Origin: Leishmania donovani
Taxonomy: Eukaryota; Euglenozoa; Kinetoplastea; Trypanosomatida; Trypanosomatidae
Assembly: GCF_000227135.1 (NCBI RefSeq)
Contig: NC_018258.1
Location: 378,986 to 442,985 of the forward strand
Reading direction: 5' to 3'
DNA: 64,000 bases
This document shows, in pieces, positions 30,910 to 40,930 of this stretch (positions are counted from its first letter, which is position 1; every line of letters starts with the position of its first letter). Below the pieces are notes generated by a model. It searched no databases, was not told where the DNA came from, and saw only the letters and a program-made list of their open reading frames with translations. The position numbers and the translations under genes are program-made.

Positions 30910-33895
30910 GATGAGCCGAGGCCGTCCGCAGTAAGGCAAAATCAATCAAGCAAGTGTGTCCTGTAAGAAAACACGTCACGCGTGCTCACAGACCACGTCC
31001 AGCGCTTGCACTTCGCACGGAGGGGGCTCGGCGGGAATGGCGTTCTGAGTGCTGCGATAGACAAGAAGTCAGCGTGAAGAGATGCAGCCGCGGCACCGCC
31101 AACACCACTGAATAGGCGGAATGTAAAGTGAAGCCGGCACCGCTAGAGAAAACCCGCTGAGAGACGAGAAACAACAAGGGAGATGGCAGGGCGCGGGAGC
31201 GAAGACGCACAGACGAGGAGAAGAGAGAGAAAGAGGCGCACGCAGACACAGCCAGCACACACAGAAAAAAATGCAGGAACTACGACAGAGAGGAAGACGA
31301 CGCAGACACCACACCAACGAAAATCAGGAAGTCGCGCAGAAACGAGTCGACAACAGGCGAGGACGCACGCACGCATACAGAGAGAGCGCGAGAAAGCATG
31401 CCGGAGGCTAAAGGCAATGGAAAGACCGATCGCCAGAAGCACAGAAACAAACGAATCGAGGTAACGCGTGCGATGCAGTGTGAAATAAAATCAAGGAAGG
31501 TATAGGTGAAATAACAAAAAAAAAAAGATAGAGCAAGAGGCGTGCGCTATGCACGTCATGCAAGTGCTACGCGACAGGAGAGCAGATGGAGCGAGCACCA
31601 CACTGCTGAACTGGTGCGCGGTGTGAGCGGACGTGAAAGGCGCCACCCCCGAAATATGCAATAAAAGATGATGGGATCGGCCAGAGCGTCTTTCTGTTTG
31701 TGTGCCGTGCGTTCCTTTATCTGTGACGCCTCTTGCGTGCGTGCGCACTTCCACGCAACTTGTACTTGCTTGATGCAGGCTCGATGGGAGCGGAGTAGAG
31801 CACCAATGCGCGATGAGAGCACCGAGCGAAGCGGTACGAGATGGGTGAGACTGCGTGCTGCCCGAGGACCGCAAGCGCCTTGCGCCAAAGAGAGAGAGAG
31901 ACAACAGACGAGAAGGTCTTGTGAGAACTGTGGACACGGATTCAATGGAGGTCTTGTGCACATGCGCACGTTCGCCAAGAGTGTGGGAGAACGGCTGGGG
32001 TGGGCGTCGGCTGGAAGTGCAACAGCAACACGAAAAAATGAAAAGACAAGCGGAGACCTGGTCAAGGAATATGACCCTTTCAAACGAGACACACGCACGC
32101 ATGCACAAATTCCCTGAACATGCGCCGCGCGCGTGCGATAGCGAGGCAAGGAGCGCGCCGCTTGATGCACTATATCTAGTTGCGCTACAAAAAAAAAGGC
32201 GAACTGCGCGCGTGACGGATATATATGTGCGCGAGTGGTGCACGAGGCGTTCAAGACGCGCGAGAAGTACACTGGCGAGAGATGTACAGACAACTTCAGT
32301 ACAGGGCAGCTCGGCATGCGTGGGCACCGACCGTGCAGAGGGAAGGGAAGAGAGGATACGCAAGCCAGCAGGCCCATGGAGTGCAGACAGCGAGGGGAAG
32401 AAGGGCAGATATGGCGTCCAGACGTGCAAGGTGCTTTCGTTTGAGAGGGCGTTGCATTGCAGCAGCGACACAATATGGGCGCTTCATGATTCGCCGGGCA
32501 CCATTACTCGAGTGCCAGCCAATCACGCGGTGAGACGAGTAAGAGCCCTTCTCCCTTTTTCAGCAGCCGGAGTCGCAGCGGCACTTCCAGTGCTCCTTCT
32601 TGTGTGGGGGCGGTGAAACAAATTCGGCTGCGTCCCATGGCCCCTGCGCAAGCGCTTCGAGTAGGAGTCTGCAGTATTTCCTGCAGCGGCACCCCTGCCT
32701 CCGCGCGCGTGCGAGTCGATCTATCTGTGTGTGTGTGTGTGTGTGTGTGCGTGTGTGTGTGTGTGTGTGCGTGTTCCTTCCATGCACCAAAGATGAGGAA
32801 GGGCAGCGCAGGCTTGCTGGCGGTATGCCGTGCACACGCGTGGTCGACAAGGAAACTTTGGCAGCGTCAAGATGTACAGCCGAGGTGAGGAGCGGCCCCG
32901 CTCAGCTAACGCCGCGGCGCATCACCTCCCTGTAAGGGCTCCGACAGGGCTGGGGCAGCACAGAGTAAGAGAAAACGCTTCTTCGCGTTCGCTTTCTTTT
33001 CAGCTGAGGAGCCATCCACAGCGACTCAGACGCCCCCTTCAGCGCAGAAATGAGGTACTTCTCATGAACTTCACGCGGAAGTGAAAAGGCGGCATTGAAA
33101 GAGAAAACACATAAGAAACGGGCGCAGCGGAGAGATACCGAAAGAACCCCCGACCACCTCCACCAACCACCCCGAAAAGAGGAAGGTGGAGGGGCACAGA
33201 CAGACAGATATCGACGTATATACATACATGAACATATATATATATAGATATAGCTGCGGGTGTAGAGAGAAGACTACGCTTACGTGCTTCCAAAAAAAAA
33301 AACGAGTCGAAGGAACCACAAAAAGTCAGCATAAGCATATACATATATATATATAGATAGATACAACCATTCAAGCGAAGAGTCACCACGCAGCGCACGC
33401 AAAAGGAGTGACGCGTCATCTCATCTAAGAGGCCAAAGACAACTACGGAGCCGCAAACGTGCATGCCACCGCCTCACCACCGCCACCCGCCTCCTGGCCA
33501 CTCTTACAAACCACTCACACCGCTCCGGCCGCGGCACAGCTTCCTGAAAGGGCACAACGAAAAGAGAAGCGCGCATGGCAAGGATACCGGGAAGGAAAAA
33601 CAGGTGTTGGTGCATGTATCCGCTTTTTTGTGCTTGTTGTTGTGTGGGCCTGTAGGGTGCGGACTGCTCGAATTCGTCAGGAGGGAGCAGAGGACGCTGC
33701 ATCCAGCTTCAACTGCTTTCCACCGTGTCCGCATGTGTCGGCTGCGAGTCCAGGGGAGACATGAACGACAGAGACAAGGAGAGAACGAGTTATGCGAAAG
33801 CCATGCCCCTACCCCCGCATGCGGCCAAGCAACCCGCACTCTTGTTCTCTATGTCAGATATGCACCGGAGAGCACAGCGGGGGCACTACTACGCT
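30910..33895. other. 3.0-kb gene-free stretch
   Basis: This is the 3' flank of the gene ending at 33896 plus the 5' flank of the RRM gene at 28591. It has a long TG repeat at 32725-32774 and TA/GATA tracts at 33232-33250 and 33340-33363. The open frame at minus 31491-32471 is Ser/Leu/Cys/Arg-rich and overlaps another long frame, so I regard it as accidental. Confidence 0.6.
32725..32774. repeat. TG microsatellite
   Basis: About 50 bp of (TG)n with two CG interruptions. It lies in the 3' flank of the Ala/Lys-rich protein gene. Confidence 0.9.
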
Positions 33896-35050
33896 TTAAA
33901 GTTCAGTCGCATCCTCCTCGGGCTGCTCGGCAGGTTCCTCCTTAGCATCTGTCGCCTCCGGATCCGCGTGCTTGGCCGCAGCAGCGGCCTCCTTCTCCCC
34001 TGCAGGAGCGCTCAGCACTCCATCGACCTCAGCCGTGGCTTCCTCTACGATGTTCTTCTTGTCGGCGCACGCCTGATCCGCTGGCGCCTCCGCTGCCGCC
34101 GCAGACTTCTCTGTCTGCGACTGTGCAGCGGCACCGTGCTCCGCGCTCTTAGCGTTAGTCGTAGCAGCAGCAGCAGCCGGGATCGCTTTCTTGGCAGGCT
34201 TTTGCTTCGGGGAACCTTTTGCCGCAGCGGCAGCCTCGGCTGTCGTAGCCGCTGCCGTCTTCCTCTTCGCAGACCCTTGCGAGCTGGCGGCCGGCTCCAT
34301 GCAGTGAGACCTGCCGTTCTCGTCCTGCGTCTTTTTGGATACCCTCACAGTCTTCTTTGGGTTGGTCGCCTTGACAGTGCCCTGCCCCGCGGTCTGGGAA
34401 TGTGGCGGCCGCCTGCCCTCAGCCCCTGCGGTGTTTCCGTTGCGGCGGCGCCGACGAGACGCCGTCTTGACGGCGCCGGCCCCACTGTCGCTCGCAGCCG
34501 CGACTGTTGCGTAGGACTCGTGTGCTTTCTGCAAGCGCGCGTGCTTGAGGTGCGGTCCCGGCACCCTCTTTTTTCCCCTCGCAGCCATGACTGTGTGGTC
34601 AGCCGCAGTGGTCTCCTGGGGAGACTGTGCCTCAGCAGCCTTCGCCTTCTCAGCGGCCAGCTGCATGACGGCCTTTGCCTCAGCTGCGCTGGCAGCCGCA
34701 CCTGCACCAGCTCCAGACCTCGAAACGCGACCGCGCGACGATGGATGCACCACCGTGCCCTCGTAGGGCACCGCGTGCGATTTGCCGCCGTTCGCAGAGC
34801 CAGCTGCGGCAGTCCTCCCGGCATCAGAGAAGTGCAGTCCGCCGGCGGATGGGCGGCTCAAAATCCGCGTGTGCGGCACTGAGACTGTGGACTGAATGGC
34901 GCGATTGGGATGCGCCTTAGAAGCGAGCTCTGTAGCCGAGACGCTAAAGCCATCCTCACGGGCAGGCGGTCCCGCAGTCATGTTGATCCCATTCTGGCCA
35001 GCCGGGCTCACCTCAGCAGGTGTCTCAAACTCGTGAGCGACTGCGGACAT
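33896..35050 (-). CDS. Ala/Lys-rich low-complexity protein
   Basis: 384 residues from the ATG at 35050 (MSAVAHEFETPAEV). The ~190 residues of open frame further upstream are Leu/Cys/Val/His-rich and look like a UTR. I do not recognise the family. The first ~110 residues are mixed. The middle is Ala-rich with basic clusters (SRRRRRNG, NPKKTVRVSKKT, SAKRKTAAAT, SPKQKPAKKAIP). The C-terminus is acidic (AKEEPAEQPEEDATEL). The basic and alanine repeats recall histone H1-like or nucleolar tail sequences, which suggests a nuclear, nucleic-acid-associated protein, but composition alone is weak evidence. There is no membrane segment or catalytic motif. A consistent frame and a composition unlike the flanks support a real gene. 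Confidence 0.7.
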   Translation of the reverse strand: MSAVAHEFETPAEVSPAGQNGINMTAGPPAREDGFSVSATELASKAHPNRAIQSTVSVPHTRILSRPSAGGLHFSDAGRTAAAGSANGGKSHAVPYEGTVVHPSSRGRVSRSGAGAGAAASAAEAKAVMQLAAEKAKAAEAQSPQETTAADHTVMAARGKKRVPGPHLKHARLQKAHESYATVAAASDSGAGAVKTASRRRRRNGNTAGAEGRRPPHSQTAGQGTVKATNPKKTVRVSKKTQDENGRSHCMEPAASSQGSAKRKTAAATTAEAAAAAKGSPKQKPAKKAIPAAAAATTNAKSAEHGAAAQSQTEKSAAAAEAPADQACADKKNIVEEATAEVDGVLSAPAGEKEAAAAAKHADPEATDAKEEPAEQPEEDATEL

Positions 35051-36083
35051 GGTTCTCAGTTGCTGCTCTGGACTCGGTTGTCGCTTCACAGGAAGACGAA
35101 GTAACAAGAGAAAGGAGCGCGCAGCAGCAGATGAGCAGTGTCGCTGGCACCTCGCAAGTGGTTGTGAGTGAAACGATAACAAAAAGTGTGTGCACCGACA
35201 CACGCACACGCAAGCATACACGTACGTGAAGCAATGCCTATACAAGAAAGGAGGAAGACAGAAGACAGCCGCAGCTCGGTGAGGGCACACAAGCAAGCTC
35301 ACGTACACACACGCGCACGCACACAAAACCAAAACGAACGCGAGCGCAAGCACGGCGGTACAGTGAGCAGTGTGATGTAAAATATATATATATATGTTTA
35401 CGTGTATAACGCAGGAGAAAATTGCGCTTCCTTGCAAGAGAAAGTGAGGAAGAATGGACACACACACAGACACAGACAAGCGGAGAGAACAGCACAGAGA
35501 ATGCGGGATCACGGCGTTACTGAGGGAAGAATAGGCAGACAGACATGTGTGAAGCACTCCTGCGCTCGCTGGTGTGAGACCAAACAGTGACAGAAAGAGA
35601 GTGCGACGGGGCACAGGAGAAGGCGATTCTGGAGGGGCACCATCCCATTCTCTAGCCTGTTATGGGCGATGTCACCAGAGGTATGGGCTGTCGCCACGTT
35701 CGGGCAAACTGACGTCCATACTCCGCCCTTACGGCATCACTGCTTACCTTTTCCATCGCGCATACGGAAGTGTAGGGCCCACCCTTCCTTATCCCTCATA
35801 CCTCGCCCAGTGGCTGTGATGATGGAAACTACTGGTCGGGTTGGGACTGACTTGAACTCAGAGACAACGTCGTGAAACCACTTCACATCCTCCGCAACAT
35901 CAGAGGGAGGGAAGAGAGCTACCACGCCCCGCACGCACACATATACCCGTACGCCGTGGCCAGAAGCCGCCCGACTGAAACAGCTGAGACACCCTACAAG
36001 AAAGCAAAAAAAAAGCAAAAAAAGATTCGCGACGGGATGTAAAGCGCTTTTCGTGAGCTTTTCCATTCCGCCGTACAAGGTGA
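35051..36083. other. Intergenic stretch upstream of a SIDER-like element
   Basis: This includes the 5' flank of the Ala/Lys-rich gene and the distal 3' flank of the SET gene. There is a TA run near 35383-35394. Positions 35640-35870 are of balanced composition, but no coding frame or repeat partner was recognised. Confidence 0.5.
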
Positions 36084-36592
36084 GCCAAACTCCACCCGGA
36101 CTGCCACAGCCCCCCATCGCCTGGTGCGGAGAAGCGCTCGTAGACACACGCCTTACAGCAGTGCGCCGACTCAGCCATCGGAGCACGGTCTCCGCTTCAA
36201 GCGCTGCCCACGACACACCTCACAGCCGCTCCCTCCTCAAGCCGGCAGTCACGCCTTGCACCTCTCTCTGGGTGAAACGCGGACGCCCCACACCAGCAGG
36301 GCAGCAGCGGCTGGGTAAAATACGCCCGAGTCAAGCTGGCACACCCTGCCCATCACATCGATGGCACAAGCGCGTCCACTGTCGCAGGTCCCTTCGACGC
36401 GACGCCAGCCAGGACCTCACTGCCGACGTCAGTAGCCGTGCATCGCTCTGACCTCTCCCTACGTAGGTAGGTGCGCCGCCCTGCCACCACCAGAAGTAGC
36501 TCAGCGCCTGGCAGGGGGATGGAGGGGAGGAGGGCTGCTTGGCTTCCGCCCACGTACAGAGTGGGGGGCAGGGAAATGGGGGCACTGAAGCC
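36084..36592 (-). mobile_element. SIDER-like retroposon (copy A2)
   Basis: A 509-bp sequence that reads identical, by eye, to 54633-55141. Its high-coordinate half is also nearly identical to 5258-5530. Copies A1 and A3 continue past GGGGGCACTGAAGCC with similar bases (TGAGATCCCACG, TGAAATACCACG). This copy stops matching there, so it is truncated or recombined at 36592. It begins only 44 nt beyond the SET gene stop codon, so it should lie in that gene's 3'UTR. In Leishmania SIDER2 elements are known to destabilise mRNA; that this copy does so is inference. Confidence 0.75.
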
Positions 36593-36636
36593 CTTCGATA
36601 ACAGCGCCACAAGGATCCACAGTCCCATGACAAGCG

Positions 36637-38856
36637 TCACGTAGCAAACATGGAAGGCCACCAGCGCCTCAGAGCCCACATCACGCCTTCCTTCGACAGA
36701 GATGATGGAGAGGAGCCGCTTTTAGGCGCAGGTCGAAGATTTCCATCGACGTTGTTCGCTTGAAGAAGCGTCGCCACATCGTCCTCACGTCGCGACAGCG
36801 GCAGGAAGCCGTAGCGGTAAAGAGTATAGGCAACGCTGTAGCACTTGACGTAGGAGACGGTGAGCTCCTCATCCTCCTCGATGTCGTCCGTGGCGCGCAC
36901 CACCACCTGGTAAGATGGAGATGCACTGTTGGGCTTACCGCTCGCCAAGTCACCGCGATGAGGACTTGTGCCGACTTCTGTGGTGCTACCACTGCGTCCC
37001 CCCGTCCTCTCTACTCTCTCCACGGTGAACGACACATTCGGGACGCCGCCGGGAGGATGACTCACCATGTCCAACAGCGGCACAATGGTGGGTATTGCCG
37101 TGGGGTCCACTTCATTCACGTGTAGCCGGTCCTCGTCGATGGCACGCAAGACGTGTTGGTAGAAGGCGTATTTGCCCTTCATCACAGCTCTTCCAAACGC
37201 GTCCAGCACCTCGCCCTCGATGCTCTCTTCTTGCACACGCTCGAAGGCGGCCCTGTCGACGCGGAGATGCGGTAGTGTCTTTTGGCGAGATAAGAGGACA
37301 CGAAGGGCCCACGCCATGTCTTCCAGCGACGGCGGCGGCTTCCATGCCATCCGAGCCGCAGAGGCGTCGGCACCTGACACTTTCGCGTCGGCGGGCACCA
37401 CAGTCATGTTACCGACGTCTTGATAACGTCTGCCCTCTGTGTCGACGGTGACAGAGGCTGCGCTGTCCTCCCCATCAATGCGCAGAATCGGCACCGATGA
37501 GGCAAGCGCATCGGTAGTATCGGCTCTATCCCCCGCCGCACCTGCAACGTCCGCACCCGGTCCTCGCCCTGTTGCTGATTCGTACGCCGCCCACCAGACC
37601 GCGTGAAGCTTCCGCATGTAATGCCGAAACCTCTTCACGTGCTCGTCGTACTCCATGTGGGTCGTCGGCTCCAGCACGCCAAGGTGCAACTCCTTGATGG
37701 TCTCGTCTTCAAAGAGCTCCGCGGAGTCCAGCAGCCGCAGATACGGGTAAAGCGGACTTGCCGCGCCGTCTGCCTTCTCACACGCAAGCAGCAGCGCTGC
37801 GCAGACCTGATCGAGGAAGAGGGGATGCGGAATCGGATCGAAGGAAGATTGCCGCACGGAGAGGACCTGCTTGACCGTGTCGTACGACGGTAGTCCGACT
37901 CGCTGCTGGGCAGCTGTGGAGTACTTCGCCAGCGTCTCACTGTTTAAGCAAAGCCACGCTGTGCAGCTTGGGGCGTCGCTTGGGGTGGCCGACAAGAGGG
38001 GGATCGTGAGCACCACATCCCCTCGCTTGAAGGCCTTCTTTGCGTACACGCCGCGTGCCGTGGCGAGGCGCAGGTCCAGCAGCACGTTTCTCTCCAGCTG
38101 CTCTCTCAGAACCGAGTTCGCGGGCAGGACACTTTCGTGCAGCCAACGCACAAACTGCGCGGTGACATCTTCGCCCAGCACACCCCGCGCGTCCAGCGAG
38201 ATCCACGACTCCTCCGTCAGCCGCACCTTGCCCAACGCCGGGGAGGTCAGGCTCGAGGCCCACATCGGCAACTTTGGCTTCGGTGTGTTATTCGGCACCT
38301 CGTGGCCGTAAACGTCGCGACTAGAACGCTGACTGGGATCGCTGACAAACGAAAACTTGCCCGTGCGCTTTTCTGCGAGCGCGCGCTGTGGGAGGGGCGG
38401 AAGGTCGGCCCCGGGGTGCACCGCAGGTAGCATCACCGAGGCTCTGGGGCATCGCTCATTCACCGCCTCCCCTGGCCTCAAGTGCTCGTCATCAGTAAAG
38501 GCTGTGCGAGAAGAACGTCGGCGATGCTGCCGCAGCTGAGATCTGCGTTGCGACCCTTCAGCATTGGGGCCGGGGCGTTGACCCCTCGCCTGGAATGAAA
38601 GGTGGTCGTGTGTTGAACGAATAGCCTGCGCACGATCCGCCGCCCCCTCACCAGGAGCAGACGCAGCGCGGACACTCCAGTTTGTCGCACGAGGAGAAGT
38701 GGGAGAGGCCGCGCCGGCGTCCGGCAGGGTTTCGCTTACAACTTCGCGGCCTTGCACTCCGGGCACAGCGGTGGGCCGACTCTCGTCAGCGCGACGGCGC
38801 AGAGCAAGAGACACTCCGCGAACACTCACTGCCGCCGGCCGAGATAATGGCCGCAT
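36637..38856 (-). CDS. SET-domain protein of the Rubisco-LSMT/SETD6-like class
   Basis: 739 residues from the ATG at 38856 (MRPLSRPAAVSVRGVSLALRRR). This is the first ATG after the predicted splice acceptor. The N-terminus is Arg-rich and lacks acidic residues for ~22 residues, like a mitochondrial presequence. The SET domain is split, as in this class. The N-terminal part is at about 262-290 (LATARGVYAKKAFKRGDVVL), followed by a large inserted helical and low-complexity region. The C-terminal part is at 589-610 (PTIVPLLDMVSHPPGG then PNVSF) and 660-684 (EEDEELTVSYVK, ending YRYGF). Known function of the class is SAM-dependent protein lysine methylation. Oddity: the usual Asn-His pair (DMxNH) reads DMVSH here (Ser599-His600), so activity is uncertain. 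A SIDER-like element follows the stop by 44 nt. Confidence 0.8.
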   Translation of the reverse strand: MRPLSRPAAVSVRGVSLALRRRADESRPTAVPGVQGREVVSETLPDAGAASPTSPRATNWSVRAASAPGEGAADRAQAIRSTHDHLSFQARGQRPGPNAEGSQRRSQLRQHRRRSSRTAFTDDEHLRPGEAVNERCPRASVMLPAVHPGADLPPLPQRALAEKRTGKFSFVSDPSQRSSRDVYGHEVPNNTPKPKLPMWASSLTSPALGKVRLTEESWISLDARGVLGEDVTAQFVRWLHESVLPANSVLREQLERNVLLDLRLATARGVYAKKAFKRGDVVLTIPLLSATPSDAPSCTAWLCLNSETLAKYSTAAQQRVGLPSYDTVKQVLSVRQSSFDPIPHPLFLDQVCAALLLACEKADGAASPLYPYLRLLDSAELFEDETIKELHLGVLEPTTHMEYDEHVKRFRHYMRKLHAVWWAAYESATGRGPGADVAGAAGDRADTTDALASSVPILRIDGEDSAASVTVDTEGRRYQDVGNMTVVPADAKVSGADASAARMAWKPPPSLEDMAWALRVLLSRQKTLPHLRVDRAAFERVQEESIEGEVLDAFGRAVMKGKYAFYQHVLRAIDEDRLHVNEVDPTAIPTIVPLLDMVSHPPGGVPNVSFTVERVERTGGRSGSTTEVGTSPHRGDLASGKPNSASPSYQVVVRATDDIEEDEELTVSYVKCYSVAYTLYRYGFLPLSRREDDVATLLQANNVDGNLRPAPKSGSSPSSLSKEGVMWALRRWWPSMFAT

Positions 38857-38892
38857 TACCGCGAGCGAAGGCTCGCAGCACAACGACTAGCG

Positions 38893-38935
38893 CTAACCAG
38901 ATGGCAAAACAAAAAAAAATGAAGAGAGTCGAGGG
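38893..38935 (-). promoter_or_regulatory. Predicted trans-splice acceptor of the SET gene
   Basis: The minus strand reads a pyrimidine-rich tract with nine Ts (about 38935-38900), then the first AG at 38894-38893. The first ATG after it is at 38856, giving a 36-nt 5'UTR and supporting that start. Confidence 0.5.
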
Positions 38936-39089
38936 GATGCATGGGCATGCAACCGGCGTTTCAGCGGAGCTAAAGACACACGACTTCCGACGCGCTGCTC
39001 CGCAGCAACGGATGCTTTCGCGAAAACGCATCGAGCTCGTCGCTGTCAACCTCGACCTCTGCCCTGATGAAGGGGAAGCGGGCTACGTC

Positions 39090-39480
39090 AGCGCGTGGCA
39101 CCAAGGGTTCCGTGCACCACTCTGTGGGGGACGCCAAGCGGCCTGCAGCCTGGCCCTGGGTGCTGGCTGCGGACTGTTGGTGTGGGCGGGGCAGAGGGCT
39201 GCGCTGGCGCTGCGCCGGAGACACTGGCGGGCGTGGCGGCACACGCGGGCAGGCCATCCAGGCGCGCCTCCCTCCCTCCCTCAGGCAGCAGTGCCGTGGT
39301 GGAACGGGCTCATGGGCGCTGCCCCGGCTGGTGCGACGCGTGCAGCCCACGCAGGTGCGTGTGGCGCCGGTGGCGCAGCGCGCATCCGGGGGAAGAGCGA
39401 GAGGAGCCCCGCTAGGCGCGTGGCCCGGCTCGATGGCGGGACGCCTCGTCCTGAATCTCCAGGGCTGAGCCGTATGCATG
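39090..39480 (+). mobile_element. SIDER-like element, opposite orientation (copy B2)
   Basis: The segment 39090-39310 matches 11650-11895 and part of 47420-47565 as reverse complement (for example GGCGGGCGTGGCGGCACACG and CAGCCTGGCCCTGGGTGCTG). Positions 39311-39480 are equally GC-rich but without a partner in the window. It is the only repeat of this family here that runs against the gene strand. It lies in the 3' flank of the biotin ligase gene. Confidence 0.6.
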
Positions 39481-40138
39481 CGAAGGTAGGTGAGCTGTGG
39501 CTGTATATGTTTATTGGCGTTTTAGAGGCGCAATGGAGGCGTTGAAAAATGCGAAAAAAGGCTAGTCTCAGCCACGTCTAGCGAGGAGCACATTGCAAGG
39601 CGACATGATTACTGGATACGCACGTGCTGCTCAAGTGCCCGTGATGAGAGTTTAGCTAACTCCTTTGCCACCTTAGGTTTTTTCCTTGTGCGTTCTGCTC
39701 GTTGTCACCTAGCGCTCAAGCGAGGAACTCCGAGTAGAAGTGTTTATCCACGTTTGCTGAGGGCCCTGGATGTCGCTCACGGCAGTGAGGTGCTCCTCGT
39801 CACGAATGGAAGGGCGCAGCGCTTCAAAGGGAATGCACAGGAAGGTGGAGCACTCTATAGCGCTTGTTGTGGTGCTCCGGCGCGTACTTTTGAGTCTGCT
39901 GCACCATGCATGCCGCAGCGTGTCCTCCCTTCACTATCCAAGTTCTGGGGCTGCACCGAGTGCCTCACGCCTTGGTGGGAAAGCGTGACGGGCACAGGCG
40001 AGGAGGAGCCGCTCGCAGCGGGAGCTCGTACTGCTACATCGGTCACAGACGTCAGAGACGCCAGCATGCTAACCGTCTGACGAGCTGTCGATGTCGCTCA
40101 CCAGCTCCTCGGCCCATCCCCGTACCCGCAGCACCTGC
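39481..40138. other. 3' flank of the biotin ligase gene
   Basis: No gene is assigned. A plus-strand frame at 39688-40080 (130 codons) has fairly protein-like composition. It runs against the unit, overlaps similar minus-strand frames and shows no domain, so I do not call it. Confidence 0.5.
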
Positions 40139-40930
40139 TCAAAACAGGTATTCCGCGGACAAGTCCTCTAATGCTCCGTCGGTGTGGCGAACCTTCAAAT
40201 GGCCCCAGCTGTTCAGCGAAACCGCCGTCAGCTCCTCCGGATCGCGGCCGTCCGGCAGCCGCTTGTACAGCTTCAGGGACTTATCCATCACCTTGTCGAA
40301 ACTCTCAATCACCGACTCGCGCGTCCACTCTGGCGAGGTGCAGATGTCGAAGAAGTGGCACCAGATCGCGTTCGCGAGGTCCCGCGGAGTGCACGACTTG
40401 ACGCCGAAATCCTCCGCAATGGCGTTGATCATCGTTGCCTCTCGGCCAGCGTCCGTCATCTGCGGTGCCACGGCGATGTTCATACCAATGCCAATGATAA
40501 AGTAGTCCCCATCGTTCTCGATTAGGGTGCCGCCGATCTTCTTGTGATTGTAGATGATGTCGTTCGGCCACTTGGTCGACACGGCCTTGGCCGCATCCGC
40601 AGCAACCGAAGCCTTGGCCGACACCCTATCCAGATGAAGCACCTCCAGCACGGCGCGGCGGCACGCAAGACCGCAGATGAGCGGCAACACGGGCACTAGC
40701 TCCTCCTTGAGGCATGGTGGTTGGCCCAGCTGAGGTACACCAAAAGTCATGTAGAGGTTCCCCTTCGGCGACGTCCACGTGCGACCGCCTGTGCCACGAC
40801 CGGCTGTCTGCTCGGCCGCGACGACAGCAAACGCCTTCCCACCAGCGGTCGCCCTCATCGTGCGGGCAACATCCATCGTGGAGGTGACCTCCTCGAGAAA
40901 ATGAATGTTGGGTGGAAAGTGCGCGGGCAT
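40139..40930 (-). CDS. Biotin protein ligase (biotin/lipoate ligase-like)
   Basis: 263 residues from the ATG at 40930 (MPAHFPPNIHFLEEV). It transfers biotin, through biotinyl-AMP, to a lysine of biotin-dependent carboxylases. The BirA-type catalytic core is complete: EEVTSTMD (13-20), the biotin/ATP loop QTAGRGTGGRTW (41-52), KWPNDI (120-125) with the catalytic lysine, KIGGTLIE (131-138) and IGIGMNI (147-153). A short C-terminal domain follows (about 215-263, ending GALEDLSAEYLF). Length fits a minimal ligase without a DNA-binding domain. In trypanosomatids the expected substrates are acetyl-CoA carboxylase and the mitochondrial methylcrotonyl- or propionyl-type carboxylases; that is general knowledge, not shown here. 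There is no obvious targeting presequence. The neighbours are functionally unrelated. Confidence 0.93.
   Translation of the reverse strand: MPAHFPPNIHFLEEVTSTMDVARTMRATAGGKAFAVVAAEQTAGRGTGGRTWTSPKGNLYMTFGVPQLGQPPCLKEELVPVLPLICGLACRRAVLEVLHLDRVSAKASVAADAAKAVSTKWPNDIIYNHKKIGGTLIENDGDYFIIGIGMNIAVAPQMTDAGREATMINAIAEDFGVKSCTPRDLANAIWCHFFDICTSPEWTRESVIESFDKVMDKSLKLYKRLPDGRDPEELTAVSLNSWGHLKVRHTDGALEDLSAEYLF

Noticed and set aside
31491..32471. 326-codon minus-strand open frame
   Set aside because: It overlaps a 305-codon frame of similar quality, is rich in Ser/Leu/Arg/Cys and has no domain; taken as UTR or spacer.
39688..40080. 130-codon plus-strand frame with protein-like composition
   Set aside because: It runs against the transcription unit and overlaps equally open minus frames; no domain and no splice signal on that strand.
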